From JAAFHB01 sp037133495 (GTDB lineage Bacteria; Bacteroidota; Bacteroidia; Bacteroidales; Prolixibacteraceae), in the NCBI GenBank assembly GCA_037133495.1, contig JBAXOA010000005.1, forward strand, positions 12,309-76,308: a stretch of 64,000 bases of DNA, in the 5' to 3' direction. Position numbers and translations under genes: made by a program. This document shows, piece after piece, positions 9,555 through 17,588 of the stretch. Every line of letters starts with the position of its first letter. Within the stretch, counting starts at the first letter, position 1. The notes below the pieces were generated by a model. The model was not told where the DNA came from. It did not search any database and worked only from the letters and a program-made list of their open reading frames with translations.

Positions 9555-11897
9555 ATGAAGAAATACTTTTTTGTTTTTACTTCCATTTTTTTTACAATTC
9601 TGTTGTTTACTTCTGCAATCGGATCAGCTCAAATAATCGATTTAAGCAAAGCGGTAATCATCAGCCCGGGCCTGCCGGTTTCAGCTTTAAGAGCCACGGC
9701 AATACGTGTTTTGCAGGAAGAAGTGGCCTCCCGGACTTCCATCGCTCTTCCGACAACAGCTGTCTGGGGAAAAACGACCGTTATCGCCCTGGCAACGAGC
9801 AACGATATCGCGCTAAATCAGGTATTGGTACCTAAACGGGCCGGGGAAAATCTGCCCGAAAATAAAAAAGAGGGTTACCGCATTTTTTGCGATAATAAAG
9901 ATGGAAAAAATGTGATTTGGATTATTGGTTCTGATGAAAGGGGCATCTTATACGGGATTGGCAAATTGCTCCGCACGGCTATCATGACAAAGAATAAAAT
10001 AGTGCTCGAAGAGCCGTTGAATTTTGCCGGTTCGCCGATGCAATCCATTCGCGGACATCAATTGGGATATCGCAACCATGCCAATTCTTACGACGCCTGG
10101 GACGTTAAAAAATACGACAAATACATCAGGGATCTGGTGATATTTGGCACCAATTCAATTGAAACAATCCCTTTAGGAGACAAGGATGACAGTGTCCATT
10201 TTCCCATCCCGCCCGAGGAGATGAATATTCATATCAGCGAAATATGTGCTTTGTACGGTATCGACTATTGGGTCTGGACGCCTGTCTCTGCTGATTTGTC
10301 TGATAAAGCAAAAAGGCAGACTGAATTGGATCGTGCTGAAGCATTCTATAAAAAATGTCCTAAACTGGATGGGGTATTCTTTCCGGGAGGCGATCCGGGG
10401 GAGAATCATCCCAAAGATGTGCTTCCATTCTTAAAAGACCTGAATGACCTGTTACAGAAATATCATCCCGGTGCAGGGATGTGGATTTCATTGCAGGGAT
10501 TTAATGCCGAAAAGATCGATTATTTCTATACCTATCTGGAGAAAAATAACCCCGACTGGCTAAGAGGCGTCGTTACAGGACCGGGAAGTCCGCCAATCGC
10601 CGAAACGCGCTACCGTCTTCCAAAAAAATACCAGCATCGCAACTATCCTGATATCACGCACAATATAAGGTGCGACTACCCTGTTCAGAACTGGGATCAG
10701 GCTTATATGCTCACCATTGGCCGCGAAGGAATCAATCCAAGACCAAACTTTGCGGCCAAAACGCATGCCGCAAGCGCTACATTGACTGATGGATTTATCT
10801 CCTATTCCGATGGCTGTCACGACGATGTCAATAAAGTGATCTGGAGCATGCGCGGATGGGATAATGAACTCGAACCTCTGGATATTCTGGCAGATTATTG
10901 CCGCTATTTTTTCGGTCCGGATCTTGCGAAAAAGGGAGCCAATGGAATTAATGCACTTGAACAGGATTGGGTTGGACCAATAAAAATGAATGGAGGAATT
11001 GAGACCACCTTCGAATTCTGGAAAAAACTTGAAAAAGAAAATCCTCTACTTTCTGCAAACTGGCGATGGAAAATGCTTGTGCTGCGTTCATATTATGATA
11101 CCTATCAGCAAAGAAGGAAAATTTATGAGGAGAAGCTTGAAAAAGAAGCGAATAAAATACTGGCGGCTGCTAAGGAAACAGGTTCTGAAAATGCAATGAA
11201 ACAGGCACTTGAAATGGTTAACCGTGCGGATACAAAACCGCTTAATCAGGATATGCACCAAAAGATTGTGCAATATTGCGATGATCTGTTCCACCTGATT
11301 GGATTGCAGACTGATGTAGAGCATTACCATGCCGCTAACTCACAAAGAGGTTGCATCCTGCAGTTTGTGAATTATCCGCTCAACAACCGCTGGTGGCTGA
11401 CCGACGAATTTAAAAAGATAGGCCAAATGGATAGTGAAGCAAAGAAACTGGAGCGGCTCGAGGTAATCCGGACATGGGAAAATCCGGGTCCCGGAAGCTT
11501 TTACGATAATATCTCAAACATTGAAACAGGTCCGCGGGTACTCTCCATCTCGTATGATGCAATAGATGTCGCATGGTGGGAAGGAGGCTCAAGCAGAGCA
11601 CGTCTTTCTTCGCAACTATTTCAAAATGAACCTATTCTGGAATATAAAAATCTCGATTTAAACGGAAAGTATATTATCCGCGTCTGTGGATTGGGGGATG
11701 CTTTAATCCGTGTTGACGGCGAACGATTGGAGCCGATCCTCTACAATAAAGGAATCGGAGAATTTAAGGAATTTGTAGTTCCACAAGAAATAACCCGTGA
11801 CGGTAAGATGCGTGTAACTTTTGACCGCCCGGAGGAATCGCATCTTCGCTGGAGTAAATACTCGCATATTTCTGATGTCTGGCTAATAAAAAAATAA
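9555..11897 (+). CDS. Alpha-glucuronidase-like exported glycoside hydrolase, copy 1
   Basis: The signal peptide covers about residues 1-25 (ending GSAQ). The N-terminal alpha/beta domain resembles those of GH67 and GH20 enzymes ('ATAIRVLQEEVASRTSI', 'WIIGSDERGILYGIGKLL'). The barrel domain starts with 'SIRGHQLGYRNHANSYDAW', has FFPGGDPGENHP near residues 275-286 and 'YSDGCHDDVNK' near 416-426. A beta-rich C-terminal domain closes the protein. The pattern belongs to a family usually called alpha-glucuronidase-like, but I cannot confirm the catalytic acids or a CAZy number. It is 17 bp upstream of a close paralogue. Confidence 0.65.
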   Translation: MKKYFFVFTSIFFTILLFTSAIGSAQIIDLSKAVIISPGLPVSALRATAIRVLQEEVASRTSIALPTTAVWGKTTVIALATSNDIALNQVLVPKRAGENLPENKKEGYRIFCDNKDGKNVIWIIGSDERGILYGIGKLLRTAIMTKNKIVLEEPLNFAGSPMQSIRGHQLGYRNHANSYDAWDVKKYDKYIRDLVIFGTNSIETIPLGDKDDSVHFPIPPEEMNIHISEICALYGIDYWVWTPVSADLSDKAKRQTELDRAEAFYKKCPKLDGVFFPGGDPGENHPKDVLPFLKDLNDLLQKYHPGAGMWISLQGFNAEKIDYFYTYLEKNNPDWLRGVVTGPGSPPIAETRYRLPKKYQHRNYPDITHNIRCDYPVQNWDQAYMLTIGREGINPRPNFAAKTHAASATLTDGFISYSDGCHDDVNKVIWSMRGWDNELEPLDILADYCRYFFGPDLAKKGANGINALEQDWVGPIKMNGGIETTFEFWKKLEKENPLLSANWRWKMLVLRSYYDTYQQRRKIYEEKLEKEANKILAAAKETGSENAMKQALEMVNRADTKPLNQDMHQKIVQYCDDLFHLIGLQTDVEHYHAANSQRGCILQFVNYPLNNRWWLTDEFKKIGQMDSEAKKLERLEVIRTWENPGPGSFYDNISNIETGPRVLSISYDAIDVAWWEGGSSRARLSSQLFQNEPILEYKNLDLNGKYIIRVCGLGDALIRVDGERLEPILYNKGIGEFKEFVVPQEITRDGKMRVTFDRPEESHLRWSKYSHISDVWLIKK

Positions 11898-11914
11898 CTT
11901 CTTAATTTCAATAC

Positions 11915-14260
11915 ATGAATATGAAGCATCTGTTTAAATTCTGTTGTACAATTGCAATTTTCGGATTAATCGCATCGTGCACCAACGAGCCGAAAAATCG
12001 GCTCGATTTATCAAAAGCCACCATTTTGATTTCAGCCCAAATAAAATCACCGGTTAAAGAATCAGCAGCCACCATACTGAAGGAAGAAATCACCAAACGG
12101 ACAGCACTTAACCTTCAGACAGCCAGCAACTGGGATGCGAAAACATTCATTGCCGTCGCTCTTTCCGGAGATAAAAATTTATTGGGTGAAGTTGTGCCAA
12201 AACGAGAAGGCGCCAATCTGCCCGAATTTAAAAAAGAGGGATACCGTCTTTTTCACGAGGTCAGGAACGGGAAAAATATACTTTGGATAATCGGCGCTGA
12301 TGCCCGGGGGATCTTATACGGAATAGGGAAATTGCTGATGATTGCGGAAACAAAAGAGAAACAGCTTTCACTTGCTCAGGCAACAGACATTGCCTCGTCA
12401 CCTGAATATGCCATCCGCGGCCATCAGTTTGGATACCGAATGACCGCCAATTCGTGGGATGCCTGGACCATTCAACAGTTTGACCAGCACTTTCGCGAAC
12501 AGATTCTCTTTGGTGCCAACAGCATTGAAGGGATTCCATTTCAGGACGAACGGCTCGACACACTCATGAAATATCCCCGTGCGGTGATGAATATTGAGCT
12601 TAGTAAAATCTGCGCCAGGTACGATGCTGATTACTGGGTATGGGCTGCGTTGGAAGTTGATCTGAAAAACAGCGCGCAACGTCAGGCCGCCCTCGATAAA
12701 TACGAAGCTTTATTCAAGGATTGTCCCCGTTTCGATGGGGTATTCTTCCCTGGCGGCGATCCCGGCGACAACCATCCGGCTGAAGTAATGCCCTTTCTTG
12801 AAGAGTTGACGGTTCTACTGCATAAGTACCATCCCGGTGCAGGAATGTGGATTTCACTTCAGGGGTTTAACAAGGAAAAAACAGATTATTTCTTTAAATA
12901 TCTCGCTGAAAAAAATCCGGACTGGTTGACTGGTGTTGCCAACGGCCCCAGCAGTCCCCCACTTGCTGAGGAGCGCCAACGCTTACCAAAAAAATATAAA
13001 CTTCGCTCCTACCCCGACCTTACTCACACGGTGAGATGCCAGTACCCTGTAAAAAATTGGGATCAGGCATTTGCGTTGACCGAGGGGAGGGAATGTACCA
13101 ATCCGCAACCCCTTTATTATGCCGGAGTTCATAATCGCGACGCTGTTTACACCGATGGATTTATATCCTATTCGGATGGTGTTCATGATGATGTGAATAA
13201 AATTGTATGGAGCCAGATGGCATGGGATACAAAGCAAAACGTACGAAATGTAGTAGTGGAATATTGCAGCTTTTTCTTCGGTTCGAAGCTGGCCGGTGAG
13301 GCTGCTGACGGAATTTTGGGATTGGAACAAAACTGGGTAGGGGAGCTTAAAGGTAATGCGACAATCGGGAAGACATTGGTGCAGTGGAAGAAACTGGAAG
13401 CTGAAAATCCACAACTGGCATTAAACTGGAGATGGCAGCAACTCGTGATGCGGGCTTATTACGATGCTTACATTCAGCAGCGCCAGGCTTATGAACAGAA
13501 ACTTGAGCTTGAAGCCAATGCTATTCTGAAAAATGCGAAAGAATTGGGGGCAGATAAAGCCATGGATCAGGCGCTGGCACAGGTTCAAAAGGCCGACAAA
13601 GAATTTGTAGCTCAGGATCTTAAGCAAAAAGCGATAAAATATATTGACGACCTTTTTAAATCCGTTGGACTGCAGACCAGTGTGAAATTGTACAACGCGG
13701 CGGGTTCCGAAAGAGGTTGTGTCCGGGATTTTATCGACTACCCGCTGAACAACCGTTGGTGGCTCGAAGATGAGTTCAAAAAAATAAAAGACTTAAAATC
13801 CGAAGATGAAAAACTAACCAGACTGGAGTTTATCCGAACCTACGACAATCCCGGAGAGGGAAGTTATTACGATAATATTTCAAACACAAATGCCAAACAT
13901 GTGACTTCCGAAACGGAGGATGCGATAGACTTTCTGTGGGAAAAGGAGGGCCTGAGCCGTAAACGGCTTTCTTCACAGTTATTTCAGTTCACGCCCGAAT
14001 TGCAATACAACGATCTTAACCCCGGTTCTAACTATCTGATAAGGGTTACCGGATTGGGAGAGGCCCTGTTACGTGCAAATGACAAACGGCTAATTCCCAC
14101 TAAATACGAAAAGGAATTTGGTGGATTCAAAGAATTTCCCCTTTCGAAGGAGCTGATCAAAGACGGCAAACTGAAGATAACCTTCGATAAGCCTGATGAA
14201 GAAAACGTAGGCTGGAGAAATCAATCGCGGATATGCGAAGTCTGGGTTCTGAAAAGATAA
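11915..14260 (+). CDS. Alpha-glucuronidase-like lipoprotein, copy 2
   Basis: Tandem paralogue of the preceding gene with the same length (781 aa) and domain order: 'AIRGHQFGYRMTANSWDAW', FFPGGDPGDNHP near residues 278-289, and 'YSDGVHDDVNK' near 418-428. The leader ends in LIASC, so this copy should be a lipoprotein, whereas copy 1 has a plain signal peptide. That points to different placement of two related enzymes, one tethered and one periplasmic or secreted. The stop codon overlaps the open frame of the next gene. Activity is inferred only from family resemblance. Confidence 0.65.
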   Translation: MNMKHLFKFCCTIAIFGLIASCTNEPKNRLDLSKATILISAQIKSPVKESAATILKEEITKRTALNLQTASNWDAKTFIAVALSGDKNLLGEVVPKREGANLPEFKKEGYRLFHEVRNGKNILWIIGADARGILYGIGKLLMIAETKEKQLSLAQATDIASSPEYAIRGHQFGYRMTANSWDAWTIQQFDQHFREQILFGANSIEGIPFQDERLDTLMKYPRAVMNIELSKICARYDADYWVWAALEVDLKNSAQRQAALDKYEALFKDCPRFDGVFFPGGDPGDNHPAEVMPFLEELTVLLHKYHPGAGMWISLQGFNKEKTDYFFKYLAEKNPDWLTGVANGPSSPPLAEERQRLPKKYKLRSYPDLTHTVRCQYPVKNWDQAFALTEGRECTNPQPLYYAGVHNRDAVYTDGFISYSDGVHDDVNKIVWSQMAWDTKQNVRNVVVEYCSFFFGSKLAGEAADGILGLEQNWVGELKGNATIGKTLVQWKKLEAENPQLALNWRWQQLVMRAYYDAYIQQRQAYEQKLELEANAILKNAKELGADKAMDQALAQVQKADKEFVAQDLKQKAIKYIDDLFKSVGLQTSVKLYNAAGSERGCVRDFIDYPLNNRWWLEDEFKKIKDLKSEDEKLTRLEFIRTYDNPGEGSYYDNISNTNAKHVTSETEDAIDFLWEKEGLSRKRLSSQLFQFTPELQYNDLNPGSNYLIRVTGLGEALLRANDKRLIPTKYEKEFGGFKEFPLSKELIKDGKLKITFDKPDEENVGWRNQSRICEVWVLKR

Positions 14261-14310
14261 TGCGTGAATGCGTGAATAAAAAGCCTGAAAGGTTTGAATA
14301 TGAACAGCCT

Positions 14311-15471
14311 ATGGATTTTTCAAGACGGCATTTTCTTTCGGCAGGAAGCCTGCTGACAGCTTCATCGGTTCTTCCACTGGCAGTCAACGCCGGAGAAGCT
14401 CACGACGAGAAACACTATTCAGGGATGTTGAATGTGCGGGATTTCGGGGCAAAAGGAGATGGTGTGACAGATGATACTGTCCCCATTCAAAAAGCGCTTG
14501 ACCAGGCAGCAAAAACAAATGGCTCGGTGTTTATTCCCGAAGGAAATTACCTCTGTTCCGAATTGAAAGTCAGGGAAGGAACCGGGGTTCATGGTCTTCC
14601 GGCCTGGGGCTACAGCAAAGGAATGGGAACCATTCTGATTTTGAAAGATGATTCTTCCAAATGCCTGATTAACATCACCGAAGCCTGGGGCGCTTATCTG
14701 TTTGGACTGTGCCTGAAAGGAAATAACCTGGGGAAAGAGATCCATGGGATTATGGTGGACAAGCAGGTGGATTATGGAAAGCACGAAGACACTCCCCGCA
14801 TTGATACCTGCCGGGTTGAGTTCTTTTCGGGGGACGGGATACATCTTGAAAGAATCTGGTGTTTTGTTGTCCGCCACAGCCATTCGTTCTGTAATCAGGG
14901 TTGCGGATTAAAGATTCGTGGCTGGGACGGGTTTATCCTCGACAACTGGTTTTCAGGAAACGGTCAGGTCGGCATTGCTGCTTATGACGAAAATGCCAGC
15001 AACACGATTACAGGAAACCGCATTGAATGGAACAAAGAAGGCGGAATCGTTATTAAAGGCGGCGCCCAATATAACATCACCGGAAATTATATCGACAGGT
15101 CCGGGCATTGTGGAATTTTGCTCCTTCCGAACAAAATAAGAGGTTGTCATACCATGGCCATCACCGGGAATGTCATCTTCAGGAGCGGAAAACCTGAATG
15201 GGGTAGAAATGATGAGTACGATAATGCACATGTGCGAATAGAAGATGCCCAGGGGATTGTTTTCACCGGGAATGCCCTCAACTCGGGCCGTGATGATGGT
15301 GCAGGGATTTATTCTCCCGATTATGGCATTGTGGTAAAAGGCCTTGAAAGCTCTGTTATCAGTAATAATGTGCAGCATTTGGGTGCATTAAAACAATTGG
15401 TGGTGGACTTGGGAGAGCATAAAGAGGGAGTCATTGTTCGGGACAACGTGGGCACTTTACGAAAACTCTAG
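14311..15471 (+). CDS. Pectate-lyase-3-type beta-helix protein, Tat-type leader
   Basis: Starts with SRRHFLSAGSLLTASS, a twin-arginine-like leader, then 'LNVRDFGAKGDGVTDDT', the hallmark of the Pectate_lyase_3/GH28-like beta-helix family, and 'GSVFIPEGNYLCSELKV'. Repeated 'NTITGNRIEWN', 'NITGNYIDRSG' and 'AITGNVIFRSG' motifs are beta-helix turns. The open frame extends upstream to 14233, inside the previous gene, but ATG 14311 gives the Tat leader and avoids the 28-bp overlap. Likely a polysaccharide lyase or hydrolase, or a non-catalytic binding protein; substrate unknown. Confidence 0.7.
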   Translation: MDFSRRHFLSAGSLLTASSVLPLAVNAGEAHDEKHYSGMLNVRDFGAKGDGVTDDTVPIQKALDQAAKTNGSVFIPEGNYLCSELKVREGTGVHGLPAWGYSKGMGTILILKDDSSKCLINITEAWGAYLFGLCLKGNNLGKEIHGIMVDKQVDYGKHEDTPRIDTCRVEFFSGDGIHLERIWCFVVRHSHSFCNQGCGLKIRGWDGFILDNWFSGNGQVGIAAYDENASNTITGNRIEWNKEGGIVIKGGAQYNITGNYIDRSGHCGILLLPNKIRGCHTMAITGNVIFRSGKPEWGRNDEYDNAHVRIEDAQGIVFTGNALNSGRDDGAGIYSPDYGIVVKGLESSVISNNVQHLGALKQLVVDLGEHKEGVIVRDNVGTLRKL

Positions 15472-15542
15472 TAACCTGCACTACCTTTCCTGAAGAAGGG
15501 GAAAGCTGGCAAGAAAGAATTAGAACAAAATGTTATTGAAAA

Positions 15543-16460
15543 ATGAAAGAACTCTACCCGCTTTTTGGCATTGTCACGGCTTTAAATACCCCATTAAAAA
15601 CAGATAACACCATTGATCTGCATGCGCTGAGAATCAATGTTGGCGAAGCTGTAAAGGCTGGGGTAGCCGGATTTCTAGTTCCTGCAATGGCCTCCGAAGT
15701 TTATAAACTTTCGGAGGTCGAGCGGATAAAAATGGTGGAGGTCGTACTGGATGAGGTCCAAAATAAGGTGCCCGTAATTGCGGGTGCCGGTGAGACCGAT
15801 TTAGCCAAAAGCAGGAGACTTTTGAAATCCTATTCAGACCTGGGTTGTAAAAATGTCCTCTTTCAGATTCCTTATGAAAATGAGAATCAGTTTAAAACCC
15901 ATTTTTTAAAACTGGCTGAACTGGATCTGGAAATGATCATGTTACAGGATTGGAGCGCCTCAGGATACGGTCTGCCGGATGAACTGATCTGCCACCTGTT
16001 CAATAAGGTGCCTCGATTTCGATGCCTGAAGATCGAAACCGTTCCGGCTGGAATCAAATACTCCAGAATTCTTTCTTTAACACAAGGAAGACTGAATGTT
16101 AGCGGCGGGTGGGCTGTCACTCAAATGATTGAAGGACTTAAACGGGGTGTCCATGCCTTTATGCCTACCGGAATGCACTGGATTTATACAAAGATTTACA
16201 AACTTTGGAGCGAAGGGAAAGAAGAGGAGGCAACCGGTTTATTTCAAACGATTTTGCCTGTCCTTGCCTTTTCGAACCAACATCTCGACATATCTATTCA
16301 TTTTTTCAAGCGCCTCTTAAACAAACAAGGGTTCTACCCTACCGCTAATGTTCGTGAACCAATTCTTCCTTTCGACACAATTCACAGACAGATTGCAGAT
16401 CAATTGATTGACCATACAATCGGAATCGAAAACAAAATAAAATGGCTATCAGACAACTAA
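15543..16460 (+). CDS. DapA/NanA-family (class I) aldolase or dehydratase
   Basis: The 305-aa protein matches the dihydrodipicolinate synthase / N-acetylneuraminate lyase family: 'LFGIVTALNTPLKTDN', 'AGVAGFLVPAMASE', 'VIAGAGETD', and the Schiff-base lysine in RCLKIET (Lys163, close to Lys161 of E. coli DapA). The segment where the catalytic Tyr of the LYNVP motif normally lies reads MLQDWSASG, so that Tyr is absent. This argues against a housekeeping DapA and for a 2-keto-3-deoxy sugar acid aldolase or dehydratase suited to uronic-acid catabolism, an inference supported by the neighbouring glucuronidase-like genes. Cytoplasmic. The 3' end overlaps the next gene by 19 bp. Confidence 0.8.
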   Translation: MKELYPLFGIVTALNTPLKTDNTIDLHALRINVGEAVKAGVAGFLVPAMASEVYKLSEVERIKMVEVVLDEVQNKVPVIAGAGETDLAKSRRLLKSYSDLGCKNVLFQIPYENENQFKTHFLKLAELDLEMIMLQDWSASGYGLPDELICHLFNKVPRFRCLKIETVPAGIKYSRILSLTQGRLNVSGGWAVTQMIEGLKRGVHAFMPTGMHWIYTKIYKLWSEGKEEEATGLFQTILPVLAFSNQHLDISIHFFKRLLNKQGFYPTANVREPILPFDTIHRQIADQLIDHTIGIENKIKWLSDN

Positions 16461-17527
16461 TCAGTTATATCGCACCCGGCGCTCCGGCAACAAGACGACC
16501 GGCGACCGGGATTCTCCCTTTTCTAAGACCTGAAATAGGATTTACACCAAAATGGTACAGGGAGGCGCTTGGAATCGACTTTGGCGACAAATGGCATACC
16601 AGCCCTGAATACCGCCGGCAATCGCGGATTGAGATGGCAGCGGAATTGGATCGCCGTTTTCCCGGAACACAAATCGGCCAAAACGGAGAAGACGTGACGG
16701 ATTTGCTCACAGGCACTTATGGCGGCTCGGCAATTGCAGCCATTTATGGTGTCCCGATCAGGTATGACCACGAACAATGGCCAACATCGGAACATCGCTA
16801 TTTCACAGATGATGAAATTGATAATCTGATACCTCCTGATCTGGACAAAAATGCCCTCTTTCAGAAATTAACGGAACAGCTTGATTGGATCGGCGAAAAT
16901 GAAGGGAAGATTTATGGATTTATGAATTGGCAAGGAATTCTCAACAATGCTCAACGTCTTCGCGGACAAGAAATCTTTATGGATCTTTTTATCGCGCCTG
17001 AAAGGGCAAAGCACCTTTTCGACTGTGTTTGCACCACCATGATCGAAGCTGCAAAAAGACTTCATCAGAAACAGGAAAAATATGGGACAATATTATCATT
17101 TTTCACAGTAAGCAACTGCCTTGTCAATATGGTGGACCCTGAATTATATGAGGAATTTTTATTGCCTTTCGATCAAAAAATTGCTGATTCATTCGATGCT
17201 ATCGGGATTCATAATTGTGCCTGGAGCGCCACCCCCTACCTCGATCATTATGCCAAAATACCAAAGCTTGCCTACATCGATATGGGTATCGGCTCCGATC
17301 TGGAGAAAAGCCGTACTCTTTTTCCTGAAACACGCCGGGCCATCATGTACACCCCAATGGATGTTGCCAATAAATCTTTGGAAGAAATCGGCACCGACCT
17401 GGAGCAAATCGCCGGGAAATATGGACCATGCGATATTGTGGCGGCCGACATTGAATCGGGAACACCTGACAGCAAAGTGCTTGATTTCATCAATATATGT
17501 ACTACTATTTCTGAGAAATTCCAATAA
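16442..17527 (+). CDS. Uroporphyrinogen decarboxylase (URO-D) superfamily protein
   Basis: 361 aa, cytoplasmic, resembling the URO-D/cobalamin-methyltransferase superfamily: N-terminal 'FLRPEIGFTPKWYREAL', 'ERAKHLFDCVCTTMIEAAKR', C-terminal 'YGPCDIVAADIESGTPD'. A His-X-Cys pair is present (His257, Cys259 in IHNCAW), reminiscent of the zinc-binding HxC of corrinoid-dependent methyltransferases, but without the usual second Cys motif. Not a haem enzyme by context: it overlaps the aldolase gene by 19 bp and ends the carbohydrate block. Members of this type recur in sugar loci of Bacteroidota and Planctomycetota with unknown role. Confidence 0.7.
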   Translation: MAIRQLISYIAPGAPATRRPATGILPFLRPEIGFTPKWYREALGIDFGDKWHTSPEYRRQSRIEMAAELDRRFPGTQIGQNGEDVTDLLTGTYGGSAIAAIYGVPIRYDHEQWPTSEHRYFTDDEIDNLIPPDLDKNALFQKLTEQLDWIGENEGKIYGFMNWQGILNNAQRLRGQEIFMDLFIAPERAKHLFDCVCTTMIEAAKRLHQKQEKYGTILSFFTVSNCLVNMVDPELYEEFLLPFDQKIADSFDAIGIHNCAWSATPYLDHYAKIPKLAYIDMGIGSDLEKSRTLFPETRRAIMYTPMDVANKSLEEIGTDLEQIAGKYGPCDIVAADIESGTPDSKVLDFINICTTISEKFQ

Positions 17528-17580
17528 GTAACAGGAATAAAATAATTTCGGCTTTTCACGCTGAATGCTAAAAAAAACAA
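17528..17580 (+). repeat. 53-bp repeat, left copy of an inverted pair
   Basis: Reads GTAACAGGAATAAAATAATT then CGGCTTTTCACGCTGAATGC and an A-rich tail. It matches the reverse complement of 19801-19853 at about 46 of 53 positions by eye. It overlaps the first possible start codon (17565) of the next gene. Confidence 0.75.
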
Positions 17581-17588
17581 TAGTAAAA

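Noticed and set aside
15543..16460. Calling the aldolase dapA
   Set aside because: The catalytic Tyr motif is replaced and the neighbours are carbohydrate enzymes, so a lysine-pathway role is unlikely.
16442..17527. Calling the URO-D-family gene hemE
   Set aside because: The sequence diverges from HemE and the context is a sugar block, with no haem genes nearby.
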